From Pontederia crassipes (taxonomy: Eukaryota; Streptophyta; Magnoliopsida; Commelinales; Pontederiaceae): DNA of 64,000 nt. The translations under genes and the position numbers were made by a program. Position 1 is the stretch's first letter, and each line of letters starts with the position of its first letter. This document shows positions 1-10,926 of the stretch, one piece after another. The notes beneath the pieces were generated by a model. The model worked only from the letters and a program-made list of their open reading frames with translations, made no database searches and was not told the origin of the DNA. Location: the NCBI GenBank assembly GCA_030549335.1, contig CM060190.1, positions 63,502,118 to 63,566,117 of the forward strand. Reading direction: 5' to 3'.

Positions 1-2097
1 TCCTATCTCCTCCTATCTCTTTATCTTAGTTTCTCAAATCCTAACTTCCCTGATAAACAAGCATGTCAATAACAATACACTTATCCCTTACTCTTTACTT
101 CACTATCAGTCATCTTATGTATGCAGATGATTTACTCTTATGCATAGCTGCTACCAAATCAAATTGTATAATGCTGAACAAAATTTTTAAAGAATATGAG
201 GGTTTAACTAACCAAAGGATCAATTACTCTAAATCTGGAATCTTCTTTCCACCTAAGCTAGCACATAATAGGAAACAAAGTATCAAGAATATCTTAAAAT
301 TCAATGTTGGAAACTACCCTTTTTCATATCTTGGGATGCAAATCTCCTACAAGTACATACCCAAAACACATCAATTTAAATTAATGGATAAAGTTACTAA
401 AAGGGTTCTAGTTGGAAACAACAATTGTTAAACCAAGCTGGGAAATCTATATTAATTAACTCTGTCCTCACCTCATTACCCGCCTACACTCTAAGTGCCT
501 CTTATATCTCTACTGGAGTAATAGATGTGATCGAAAGACATAGCCAGACATTCTTTTGGGATCCAGGTGGAGGCAAAAGAGGCACACATTTGATAAATTG
601 GGAGTTAGTTCAACTGCCAAAAACTCATGGGGGAATGGGAATTAAAAATCTCAAGCTCATTAGACACTCCTTACTTGCGAAAAGAATCTTGGATCTATTA
701 AATCAAAAAGATTCTCCTTGGGTCAAATTGGTTACTCACAAGTATGGTTCAATTCATCCATGGGCCTCTTTTCAATTAAAAACACATCCGCATGGAGTTG
801 GAAAATCATCCTCCTCTCCCTTCAATCAATTCGCACAAGTTTCCAGAAGAAAATTGGAAATGGTAATTCTACTTATGTCTTTTTTGATCCATGGGTGTTT
901 ACTATACCTCTTGCTTGGAAACCAACTTATATTAACATGGGCCCGTATTCTGATTCCTTAATGGTTTGCAACTTGATATCTAATAACAAATGGAATATTA
1001 CTTTGTTGTATGATCTTTTTAGCCCAATGCTTGTTGACTATATTTTGGTAATTTATTTACCTTTGGCTGTCAGTGATGATACATGGCTTTGGAGCTTGGA
1101 CACTAATGGGTGTGCCACTGCTAGATCTGTCTACAGGCATATTGCCAGCAACTCTTTACCGCATCCTGTGCATGGACGGCCCCCCTGGTGTAGATTATGA
1201 CAAGTTAATTGTCCCCCCAAAGTTAGAGTTTTTCTATGGAAACTATTATACAAGAAACTTCCTACTACTGATCTTATCGTGAGATTTAACCCCTCTATTG
1301 ATACTTCCTGTAAATTGTGTGGGCATAGTAATGAATCTGTTGATCACTTATTTTTCTCTTGTCCTTTCTCTATGCAATTCTAGTCCATGGCTCAAACTGA
1401 TCTTAACTTTCATTTTGCATTTCATTCATCTTGGCATGAGGGATCTTGGTTATTTGAGGGCCAGAATCTTATATTTAGTTCAAAATCAAAGCTAATATTC
1501 ATTATTGCTATGTGTTTTTTGGGAATTTGGTCTGCCCGAAATAATGCTTTCTTCAAATCCAGTGTGGCAACCGCTAGAATGGCTTGGCAAAGAGTGCTTG
1601 CAGATGTTCAGGAATGTGATATCAACCATATTTATGAGGCAATAAACCCCCATGGCCATCTTTCGGCCCGGTGGGAGCCCCCGGCTGTGGAGTGGATTAA
1701 ACTTAACACTGATGGATCCTATGTGGCCAGACATGACATCGGGGGCGCGGGGTTTGTCATTCGCGCTAACTGCTCATCTTTTTTGGGTGCAGGTGCAATC
1801 AGAAGGCATGGACACTCGGCGTTATATATGGAAGCTTGAGGACTTTTTGAAGGAATAAAGAGATGCATTGAAAGAGGTTACAGACGATTATCTATCGAGA
1901 CGGATTCCCAAATTCTTGTGCAAATCATCAGTGGCAACACCAGACATCATTGGCAAATTGGCGGCCTTATTGAAGATATTCCATATTTGCTTTCTACTTC
2001 CCATGATTGGGAATTGAAACATTGTAATCGTAATATCAATCAAGTGGCAAATTTTTTTGCTTTTTGGGCACGTTGTGTAGATCACGACTTTTTTTGA
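1..2097 (+). pseudogene. LINE ORF2 remnant (reverse transcriptase + RNase H)
   Basis: This is the broken second ORF of the LINE. The RT core motif YADDLLLC is encoded near 118-145, but the residues just upstream (PISSYLFILVSQ type, 5-40) lie in another frame. The segment at 425-720 matches the plant LINE stretch after RT (QAGKSILINSVLTSLPAY, then GGMGIKNL). A zinc-finger-like CKLCGH...DHLFFSC segment lies near 1310-1370. RNase H follows at about 1680-2094 with the TDGS aspartate, a GGAGFVIR strand and the ETDSQ motif, ending at a TGA at 2095-2097. At least four frame changes separate these blocks, so no functional polyprotein can be made. Confidence 0.8.
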
Positions 2098-2197
2098 GAG
2101 GATTCACCTCGACTGGAGGTCCTTCATCTACTGTACTCAGACAACTCCGGTTGCTATTTGAATACATAATCAAAAGTCATTTTCATTAAAAAAAAAA
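1..2197 (+). mobile_element. LINE (non-LTR retrotransposon), 3' part, decayed
   Basis: The window opens inside the reverse transcriptase domain of a plant L1-type LINE and runs to its 3' end, marked by an A-tract at about 2188-2197. In order it shows the RT active site YADD, the RT thumb and linker region, a zf-RVT-like segment with a Cys/His pattern near 1310-1370, and an RNase H domain. Reading frames shift several times, so this is a dead copy. The 5' end and therefore the target duplication lie outside the window. Order RT, zf-RVT, RNase H is characteristic of plant L1 elements. Confidence 0.85.
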
Positions 2198-3480
2198 GAA
2201 CAAGAAGTTTGAGAATAGAGTAAGAAGACAATAAAATTCAAAAGCATCTATTGAAATTTACCTTGATCAATTATAATTATTCATCCAAAATGCATGCCTT
2301 ACTTTTAGTATTTCATTTCTAAATTCGTTATGGATGACATCTAATACACATCTTTTTGTCGCATGATCATTTCAAATTTTTTATACCTTCTTAATTGTAT
2401 CAAAATGCTCCAATGTTCTTATTTCAGAAACTTGCGTGCACCATTTGATAACAGGGAAGAATTTTTGTCACATTTATAATAATATTTTTCATTCTCTCAT
2501 GTTAGTCGAACAATAAGTTTGGAATGTTGTAGTATATGCGCACATATAATACTGTCAAAATTGCATTCCGACTCATAGAATCGAATGATTCTATGATCCT
2601 ACACTGTCAATTCGTGCTCGATCCTATGTTAGTATGCTTTCGACTAGCACGCGATGGCATCGCACGTTGATTGCCGGCCACCCTCGTGTCCAACTAACTC
2701 TTTGTAGTGGTAGGGTGTAAAAAACTTTTGTTCTGATTAATGGATCAGGTGACTCATTGTTACCACTTTTAAGTTCTTATTTATAACAAGTGAAAAATAA
2801 TTTTTTTAGTGTTAGAGAATTATTAAACTAAAATTTTAGGATGATGAATCATTTTTTTTCAGTAAGACAATGAATCATTTTTCGTTTCTTATTTATAACA
2901 AGTGAAAAATTATACTTAGTCTTATCGAAAAGGTCCTAAAATTTTAATCTAATAATTCTCTTTAACACTCACATATGAACAAATTTATCACATGTGTCAT
3001 TGTGAGAAAAAATTGGAGGCTTATAGCACCAAATGATTCCCGCCAATGGCTTGAATCTCTCTTTTTATTTTTTTTCAATGTGACATCTACAATAGTTATT
3101 TATTTATTAATGTAATTAATAAAATCATATTTCTAAACTAAAAAATTATTTATTAAAAGTAATAAAATGTTAATAGATCTTTCTGTGAGGAAGTATAATA
3201 ATAATGATAATAATATATAAAATAATTTTTTTCTATAATTAATTTTTCATAAAATAATTAATTATAGATATAAAAGTAGTGTAATAATCTAATAAAAAAT
3301 TATTTTCAAAATTAATTTAATATTATTTATATCTCATAAATAATATTTTATTAATTTTTGAGTTAAACATTATAAATTAATTTAAATTTATAAAAAAGAA
3401 TTAGAATTTCATCCAAACAACTAAAACCTATAATCAAATTTATAATTCTCCGTCCTTACACTTTTTTTAACCAAACAACA
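2198..3480. other. AT-rich spacer with MITE-like repeats
   Basis: No gene is visible. Two things stand out: an inverted repeat at 2809-2968, listed separately, and a 23-bp direct repeat at 2776-2798 and 2888-2910. The second half, from about 3100 to 3480, is almost pure A/T with no coding potential. Confidence 0.6.
2809..2968. repeat. MITE-like inverted repeat (about 33-bp arms)
   Basis: The left arm at 2809-2841 (GTGTTAGAGAATTATT...) is nearly the reverse complement of the right arm ending at 2968 (...AATTCTCTTTAACAC), with a few mismatches and a small indel. The total length near 160 bp and high A/T content fit a small non-autonomous DNA transposon. No convincing target duplication was found, so the class is unassigned. 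Confidence 0.5.
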
Positions 3481-3915
3481 CAACAAAGATTCTACGTTAC
3501 CTCAAGAAAAAAACCCCAGACCCGATGCCCTAGTTATCTCCGCCGTGCCTGCCGCCTGCCGCCCTGTGTCGAAGCCGCCTGCCGTTGTGCGCTGCTGCGG
3601 CCACACGCTACTGTCGTCGCTCGCCTTGAGGCGCCGGTACCCCTTACTCCTCCCTGCCTTCATCCCTCTCTCAATCTCTCTCTCGCTGTCTCCGTTATTT
3701 TCTTTCGCACGCGCCATTATTTTCCTCCCACCTCAATTCGCGAGCAGGGAGCCTGCGCTGTGGTCTCCTTGCTCGCCAGGGCTCCGTGATCTCGTCCTCA
3801 GCGCGCAGGAAGTAGAGCAGGGCTCCCTGCTCGCGGACAGGGAGGCCTGCGCCAAGGTCTCCCTACTGGCGCAAGGCTCGCAAGCCTCGTGCGGCGAGCA
3901 GGAGTTTTTTTTTTG
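3481..3915 (+). other. GC-rich island upstream of POP5, possible 5' leader exon/promoter
   Basis: An abrupt GC-rich block with runs of GCC and CTC sits between AT-rich spacers, about 0.7-1.1 kb upstream of the POP5 start codon. POP5 exon 1 is preceded by a good splice acceptor (ACGTGCAG at 4573-4580), which implies a non-coding leader exon further upstream. This island is the obvious candidate for that leader and for the promoter. Open frames on both strands here are low-complexity and resemble no known protein. An alternative is that it is a transposon fragment. Confidence 0.35.
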
Positions 3916-4601
3916 AGGATTAAGATTATAAAAGAGTGTTTAAGACCTTTTTTCCGTTAAGTAGCCTTTTTAATTAGGTTTAAGTTTCTATAGCCTTTTT
4001 TTAGGATCAAGGTTATATAACCTGTTTAAGACTTTAAACTAGGAATTGCTGAATTAGGTTTTGTTGTTTTGAATTTTGATGAGTAGGATGCTAAAACTTA
4101 TTTTAGGTTTGGTAATTTGGAATTTGGATATTGGTCCTTTGACATGTTGTTTTTTGAATATTTGAAAAATCTTAGGATAATATTATTCTGAAGATAAACT
4201 TGGTTCTCTTGCTTGGGTCTCATCTTATGGGCTTTCTGTGATAGAACTACTACCTTCCATGAAATTATTTATTGTGGCATAAACTTCTTTAAGGACTTTT
4301 ATATTACAAGCTCATAAAGGAAATTGTTAGTTCAAATTTCTTTCCACTGAGTATATGAATTTTCATTATTATAGTTACAGTTCCATGCATTCTTCTTGAC
4401 TTCATGTTATTGATGCATGTTGAATGACTTAAATTTCAGACTTCTCAACTTTTACAATGAACTTATGCATGCCATCTCTCTGTTGATTGGTGGAACTAGT
4501 AAATTATTTAGTTAGTATATGCAACTTTTGTTACGATTGAACAAGAATTTTGTGCTAACTGCACTAGTATGAACGTGCAGAGTGTGACAAAGTAAAGCAG
4601 C

Positions 4602-5902
4602 ATGGTGCAATTCAAAAATAGATATATGATAATGGAGATATTCATAGATACGAAGGACACTGCTGGTACTGATTCCAAAAAGATTCTTAGCTCAAACAAT
4701 GTGTCAAAGGCAATCAAGGATAGTATTCATTTAAACTTCGGAGAGTGTGGCCTTGCTCTTTCACTTGGATCATTACAATGTTATTACCTAATCCTTCATC
4801 TGTTTTATTCTTTAACTTCCTCACTTAAGCTTCCTTTTTCTCCCCATAATTGTAAAAAATCATCAGATATTTTCATTATTGGAAGCATGTTTCTACCTGA
4901 TGTACCTGAATGATATACTTTTGTAGTGAAATATCTAAATTCCACAACAAGGATATGCATAATCAGAACTTCTCGTGAGGATCACCAGAAGATATGGTGT
5001 GCTATAACAATGATTAGAAACATTGGAAACTGTGCAGCAACATTCAACTTACTTGACTTGAGTGGTGAGCAAAATTTTTGGAACTGAAACTTGTTTCAAT
5101 TTGATAGAACAATGAAGCTATCACATGACACTGTGCTTGCATAACTTCCATAACATATATTTTGTACCACCCCTCAAAAGAATATATTTTTGTGTCAATT
5201 TCAATGCTTAAAGTTTGCTGTCCATAAAGACTGATAGCGTCAGACAATGTCCGAGCTTAATATTAACTGATGTACTGGAGGTAAGCAAAGTTTTATAGCA
5301 TCTTAGTACAACCGTGATATGATTAGACAAGTATTGAATGTGAAGTTCGTTTTGTTAACTAGTTCCCCTGTGGTAAGTTTTTTGTGTTGTGATCTGAAGA
5401 AAACTTGTTCCCGTCATTCCAGTTACCTTTATTTCATTTCTCATTACCCTTTGTTCCTGTTTCATCTTTAAGCACAATTTTGTCCTCTTGTTGTGTGCTT
5501 CTTCCATTACACTAGCTGGTAGACTATGAATCCTTCCCTTAAATTTCAGTTAGCCTGTGTAGATTTTTTGTGCTTGTTGTATTCTCATCTCTGACTAATG
5601 CCATATTTAATAGCCATATTTAAAGGATGAAAAGTCTCTCCTCAAAAAAAAAAAGGATGAAAAGTCACGGTTTTGAAGATTTGCTTCATAGACCTCAATG
5701 TCCCATAAATTATATTTGACTATTTAAGCACATACCTGTGTCTTAACCTTTTTCAGGGAACATTGAAGCCTGCAAGAGGGCTGCACTGAAGTGCGAAGAA
5801 GCAAGAGTAGAGCACTACATGTTAGCTGGCGGCAATGGGGCTCAAGATATTACCAGCACTAAGAAGGAAATTGCTGCTAGAATAAATTCGTTGGACTGCT
5901 GA
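4602..5902 (+). CDS. POP5: Ribonuclease P/MRP protein subunit POP5
   Basis: POP5 is a small protein of nuclear RNase P and RNase MRP, which process tRNA 5' ends and pre-rRNA. Three coding exons join in phase: 4602-4779, 4927-5064 and 5757-5902, giving 153 residues, close to the family length of about 150. Introns start with GT (4780, 5065) and end with TTTTGTAG and TTTTTCAG. The N-terminus MVQFKNRYMIMEIF and the motif AIKDSIHLNFGECGLALSLGS are typical of POP5. Exon 2 carries the VKYLNS-like strand and IIRTSREDHQKIWCAITMIR. Exon 3 carries the LDLSG/NIEACKRAALKCEEA motif and the C-terminal helix. The ATG has A at -3 and G at +4. A leader intron probably precedes it. No lesion is seen, so it is probably functional. 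The exon 1/2 junction replaces the usual Val by Leu. Confidence 0.87.
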
Positions 5903-8691
5903 AAGTAGAATATCATTTGAAGGTATCTGGCCTGCTGCCGGGGCCACAAATTGGTTGCACATTTAGCTACACAAAAGGCACATATTACATGCACATTTCA
6001 TGCCCAAGTCATGGAATTCACTTAAGCCCTATCTACCTATTGTAAGAAGAAACAATAGGTATACCTTCGGTAAAGGTATGAGATGTAGGAACTCTATCCC
6101 AATTTATCAAAAAGTTACAAAATTTATTGGTTTCCTTACAGATATCTAATCTTAGACATGTTAAAGGAATTAGATGTTGCCAGCAGTCCAACATGTTTCT
6201 AGTAGTCCATGAAACAATCAGCATTTTTCTTCAGAATTTTGATAGGCACATGGCATTGCATTCAACCTAAATCTGCTTTCATATCATTTGCCCGGTGTGT
6301 GGCAGCCCTGCCTATGAATGTTCTTCAGAAGTCCATCTCACTCCCTTCAATTGTAAATTTTCTGTGATGTGGATCTGTTATTCATGAAAATTAGACTGAC
6401 AATGGTTCCGACATAGAAGTTACCACAATTACTAGGGCATTATTCAATCAAATTTGATTGACTTAGATAGTTAACCGATTTGAGTTCCAGGTTGAATGAC
6501 TCGAAAAGCTAGTGTTTTGAATTTAATTTAAAGAATCACCGGAGTTTACCTTTTTTACTCCCAAATCCTGAACACTTATAAACCATGGTAAAACAAAAGT
6601 ATCGTGATTTTTTATACACTCGCACTCTAGACGGTTTTCCTTTTCAGTAGAATGGGATGACGAAGTTTGATGCAGTCAGTTATCACGCAGCAAGTCCTGT
6701 TCATCTATCCTTTCATTTTGGTTTGGGGTTGTCTTTCTTCGACATGATCTCATTTCATATCTCGAGTTCTTGCGCAGCTTGGCAGCCCTTTTAGAAATTA
6801 ATGACCTTTCTAAGATGTTGTGATAAAGCCCTATTCGCCTTTAAACCTTGTTTGATTTAACTTGCTAAGGAGTTGGATTACAGCGGGAGAGGTGTTCTCT
6901 CAGGTGAATGTGGGATTATAAATAATCCAATGCATCCTAATCTAAGGAACTTTGACATTTAATTCTCGGGAATCTTACATGTTATATGACCGGCACATAT
7001 TAATAAGGCCGATAGTGATGTACATTTAAATACAAAGGGAAAAGACACACCGAAAAAAAATAAAATAAAAGGGAAAAGAGAATCACACGAACTTGGAATA
7101 TTTCATTACTTTGTACTTGTACTTAACGTTCTATTAAAAGTTGGCCGTCTTGATAGAAAAGAAGACAGCAAGTGATACAAAATCAATAATGCGGGTTACC
7201 TGTGGTGCAATGTAATCATGATTATTTTGATGCAATCATGATTATTTTGTATTAGTTATAAACTTATAATATCCTATGTTAGGGATCTACCATTTAACGA
7301 AGATGCAAACATATCTTGTGAATTCTTTTTGTTAGAATGTCATGATCAATACGGTTTGGACTTTGGAAGCAATAAAGTGACAGAGACATTTAAACCTTCA
7401 CTCGTATAATGCATAGTGAGTGAGAGTGTGTGTGTGAGAAAGAGAGAGAGAGAGTCCCCCACCCATAAGCTCTTCAGCATCCGTAACCCAAATGTGTAGT
7501 GTCGGCACTGAGCAACAAGGAAAAGTTTGACGCTGACATTTAGCCAAAATGTAATCGTTTTATGTGAAGCAATACCACGAATCTTTGTTGCCGAAATAAA
7601 ATAATACTAGCCAAAATGATAAAGGAGAATTTGTTTTGTTTTATTCTTTAGTACATATTAATTTTTTTATTCTGTAATATACCATTTGGTGGACAGATTT
7701 TAAATATATTAATAATTATGGCATTAGTTATTTTTCTTTCAATTAAATAGCGGAATATTGGTTAAATGAAAAACAAAAACTACTTATCGTCCCAACCAAC
7801 TTTGATTACTTGTCAGCCTTTTATCGAGGAATTATAGAGGGCGTTTAACAAAAGTATGACGAGCTGTTTGGTATCAAAACAATATTTATATAGCAGCCTG
7901 TTATAATCAAACTTTTCAAAAATTTAAAACTATCTCAAAAAATGCAAATCACTTTATTTTGTTCTCGATACGAGAACAAAATGTAATGTTTCTATCAATG
8001 GTAGAAACAAATATTTTGTTCTTACTTTATATATATAAAAACTATTTATTTTTTATTATAAGAATATTTTTAATATTTTTCATTTTTTTCTTAGATTTTA
8101 ATTAACTAAAAAAATGTTACGATAAGATATCTAGATGATCACACAAATACAAAAAAAACATATGAAATTTACGAGGTTCATTCTAAATCGGAATATGTTC
8201 TCGGACGACGATGATTTTTTTTATTATAAAATAATGATGATTAGAAGAATACAAAATAACTCGATCGTCATTGAGATTAGATAGGAAACTTCAATATAAA
8301 ATAGGAAACATAAATTTTAAAATTATTTAAATTTCGAAGGCTCCGAATCCTGCAAGGCTCGGGGATCCCTTGGACCTCTTTTCAAATCGCCTTTGAGACT
8401 CATAGGGGACGAGTGATTTCTTCGTTCTCAATGCTTAAGCGTCTGACTAACATAGAAATTCTTCTGCGATTACAAAACAAATGTATTTAGACCTCCTTAT
8501 TGGAAGACATGCCATTTGCACTTGTGTACTGATAGCTAAATTATAAAACAGATGCAGGCATATTTTTTTCTAAAAATATGGACATATTTGTTATTATCGT
8601 GCTTATGAGTGTGAAACAAAGTTATTAGCAAAAAGCTTACTGGTCCAACTTTGTCTGATAAACCAAAACAACAGTAAACATCAAGAATCCC
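5903..8691. other. POP5 3' region and AT-rich spacer up to the first PMEI
   Basis: The first few hundred bases are presumably POP5 3' UTR. A perfect 10-bp stem with an 8-base loop lies at 6034-6061 (TACCTATTGT / ACAATAGGTA). A short GT/GA microsatellite is at about 7425-7455. Apart from these there is AT-rich sequence with no convincing coding exon. A less AT-rich patch near 8330-8460 could be a repeat remnant, but I cannot classify it. Confidence 0.5.
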
Positions 8692-8699
8692 TATAAATA
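8692..8699 (+). promoter_or_regulatory. TATA box of the first PMEI gene
   Basis: TATAAATA lies 60-67 bases upstream of the ATG at 8759. It overlaps an in-frame upstream ATG at 8699, which would therefore lie upstream of the likely transcription start. That is why the downstream ATG was chosen as the start codon. Confidence 0.6.
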
Positions 8700-8758
8700 T
8701 GGGCTCCCTCCCTGATCGGTTTTACCACTTCTCAAGGTTTAAAACAAACCAGACAGAC

Positions 8759-9379
8759 ATGGCAGGACTCCTGAGCTCCTCAAGCATTTCCTCTCTCTTT
8801 GCTCACATGACCCTCCTCACCGTTCTGGTCCTGGTCTTCAATGCCGGCACCTGCTTCGCAGTGATGCCGCCTGCGCATGGAGCAAGAAACGGAGACTTCA
8901 TTCAGACCTCCTGCAAGACCACCAAATACCCCTCCCTCTGCTTCAGCTCGCTGTCAGCTTTTGCCGGCGTCATCCAGAGGAGCCCAATGCAGCTGGCGGA
9001 CGCGGCGCTCTCGGTGAGCCTGAGCAACGTCCGTGCAGCCACCGGCATGATCGGCAGGATGGCGAAGGGCAGAGGCATGAACGCCAGGGAGGCCGAGGCC
9101 ATGGCCGACTGCATGGACACGCTGGGAGCCTCGGTGGAGGAGCTCCAGCGGTCCCTCCAGGCCATGGGCCACCTGAGAGGTAAGGATTTCAGGCTCCGAG
9201 TGGACGACATACAGACGTGGGTGAGCTCCGCATTGACAGATGAGAACACATGCATGGACGGCTTCGCCGCCAGCGGCCTCGGGCGCAGCGAGCAGGCCGC
9301 CATTAGGGGCCGAATCGTGAAGGTGGCGCACCTCACGAGCAACGCTTTGGCCCTCGTCAATGCCCTCGCCAATGTGTAG
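8759..9379 (+). CDS. Pectin methylesterase inhibitor-domain protein (PMEI), secreted
   Basis: This single-exon gene encodes 206 residues, the usual size for a PMEI or invertase inhibitor (PF04043). A hydrophobic signal peptide (about 1-34, ending ...NAGTCFA) leads to the mature four-helix domain. The four family cysteines are present: C52 and C61 (C-x8-C, helical hairpin) and C118 and C165. The conserved blocks SPMQLADAALSVSLSNVR, ADCMDTLGASVEELQRSL, IQTWVSSALTDENTCMDGF and LTSNALALVN are clear. The protein is expected in the cell wall, where PMEIs bind pectin methylesterase 1:1 and block demethylesterification. The upstream in-frame ATG at 8699 coincides with the TATA box and was rejected. 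The gene is GC-rich against an AT-rich background. A paralogue lies at 37292-37879 on the same strand. Sequence alone cannot exclude an invertase-inhibitor role. Confidence 0.9.
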   Translation: MAGLLSSSSISSLFAHMTLLTVLVLVFNAGTCFAVMPPAHGARNGDFIQTSCKTTKYPSLCFSSLSAFAGVIQRSPMQLADAALSVSLSNVRAATGMIGRMAKGRGMNAREAEAMADCMDTLGASVEELQRSLQAMGHLRGKDFRLRVDDIQTWVSSALTDENTCMDGFAASGLGRSEQAAIRGRIVKVAHLTSNALALVNALANV

Positions 9380-9810
9380 CCGAAATCATCACGTGAGACG
9401 TGCGGTCCCCGTTGAGCTTAGTAGCAAGTTGTGATGGCACCGTTGTGTAGTGTAACTGTGTAAGTAGTACCTAAAGCTTGTTGTTAATGCGCCGTGTGCA
9501 GTGGAGTGGAAGAATACCGTGTGATTGCTAATTATTTGTACACGGCCAAGTACGTCATGATATTTTAAGTAAAATTTTCACGTCCTCATGTTATGTTTAG
9601 TATGAAACAAGGACAAACGAAAAAATTGAAGATAATATTGCAATCAAATAAAAAAAAAGAAAAGACAACTCAAGTTATCCCATTAAAAGGTGAAGCAAAT
9701 ACTTATTCGATTTTAATTTAAGTTTTAATAACAATATAGTCATTTTAATTTTTAAATATGATGATTTGTATACTGTTGATAACAATGACAATTGTCACAA
9801 TTACTCTCTC

Positions 9811-9814
<4 letters not shown>
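9380..9814. other. 3' flank of the first PMEI gene
   Basis: This is the 3' UTR followed by AT-rich spacer. No further gene or structured repeat is seen. Confidence 0.5.
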
Positions 9815-9848
<34 letters not shown>

Positions 9849-9968
9849 GTGCACCATGTCGAGCGCACCCGAATCGTCCATCCATTCATCAACGGCTGCA
9901 GATGATGCTTCACGAGAAATTAGGTTTGCTCGTGAGAAATTGTCCATCACTTTGATTTTGTGCCTCTT

Positions 9969-9997
9969 CCCCCCCCCCCCCCCCCCCCCCCCCCCCT
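9969..9997 (+). repeat. Homopolymer C29
   Basis: Twenty-nine consecutive C residues are followed directly by a CT-rich stretch. Two further C-tracts of similar length occur in this window. Confidence 0.95.
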
Positions 9998-10607
9998 CTC
10001 TCTGCTCTCTCCCTCGATCTATCACTTTCTCCTCTCTCTCTCTCTCCGATCTCTCAGTCCTTTCTCTCTCGCGTGTGAACGTCGCCGCCGCTGCCGTCTT
10101 GTATGAATGCCGTCACCGCCGCCGTCTCGCGTGAACGCCGCCGCCGTTGCCGTCGGAGAAGAGGCGATGGACGAAACGTCTCTCTCGCTCCTTTCTCTCT
10201 CTCACATGAACGCCGCCGCTGCCGTTGAAGAGGAGGTGAAGCGTGAATCGGTCGATCTTTGCGAGGAAGGCATTGGAGATGTGCGGCGAGGAGGCCGCGG
10301 TTGGGCATGGAGCCGATGAGGGCTGCGAAGAGGGCGACAGCGTCCGTCAGCTCACGATCTCGTCCTCTCATTCTCTTCCTGATCTCTCAAACTCTCTTTG
10401 ACATCAGAAATGTGCGGCGAGGACGTCACAGTCGGGTCGGAGCAGACGAGGGCCGTGAAGAGGACGACGGCATCGGAGAGGGTCAACTCTCAATCTTGAT
10501 CTCTCTCTCCCAAATCTCTCGATCTCTCTCTCGTTCTCCTCGATCTCGCCGACGGTTGATATGGAGGGATTTGCGCCGGAGCGAACGAGGTTGGCGCAGA
10601 GCGAACG

Positions 10608-10889
10608 CCGTCTCTGGGGACCTAGGCGGAAGGGTGCGGAAATTCTTGTGAGATGGATTACAACCGTCCGATCACATCTGGATGGTCTGCGCGTCGAGAA
10701 CATGTGAACAAGCGGAGAGGAGGGCGCTTCGTATATACATTTTACCAATATACCGTCTCTGGGGACCTAGGCGGAAGGGTGCGGAAATTCTCGTGAGATG
10801 GATTACAACCGTCCGATCACATCTGGATGGTCTACGCGTCGAGAACATGTGAACAAGCGGAGAGGAGGGCGCTTCGTATATACATTTTA

Positions 10890-10897
<8 letters not shown>
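10608..10897 (+). repeat. 145-bp tandem duplication (2 copies)
   Basis: Copy 1 (10608-10752) and copy 2 (10753-10897) both start CCGTCTCTGGGGACC and end ATTTTACCAATATA. They differ at only a couple of positions, for example TTCTTGTGAG versus TTCTCGTGAG. The duplication makes the right end of the surrounding element occur twice. Confidence 0.9.

Positions 10898-10926
<29 letters not shown>

Larger units (their letters stand above)
9815..10924. mobile_element. Probable TIR element between two TA microsatellites, GC- and CT-rich core
   Basis: The segment is bounded by (AT)16 at 9815-9846 and a similar (AT)n at about 10894-10924. Its ends look like degenerate inverted repeats: the left end carries ACGGCTGCAG and CACGAGAAATT, and the right end on the other strand carries ACGGTTGTAA and CACGAGAATTT. 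The core is CT-, GCC- and CGATCT-rich and gives low-complexity open frames on both strands. It contains a run of 29 C and a 145-bp tandem duplication, listed separately. The TA-rich borders hide any target duplication, so the class is uncertain; Mutator-like is my best guess. Confidence 0.45.

Noticed and set aside
8902-9372. Minus-strand open frames over the first PMEI gene
   Set aside because: Antisense shadows of a GC-rich coding exon.
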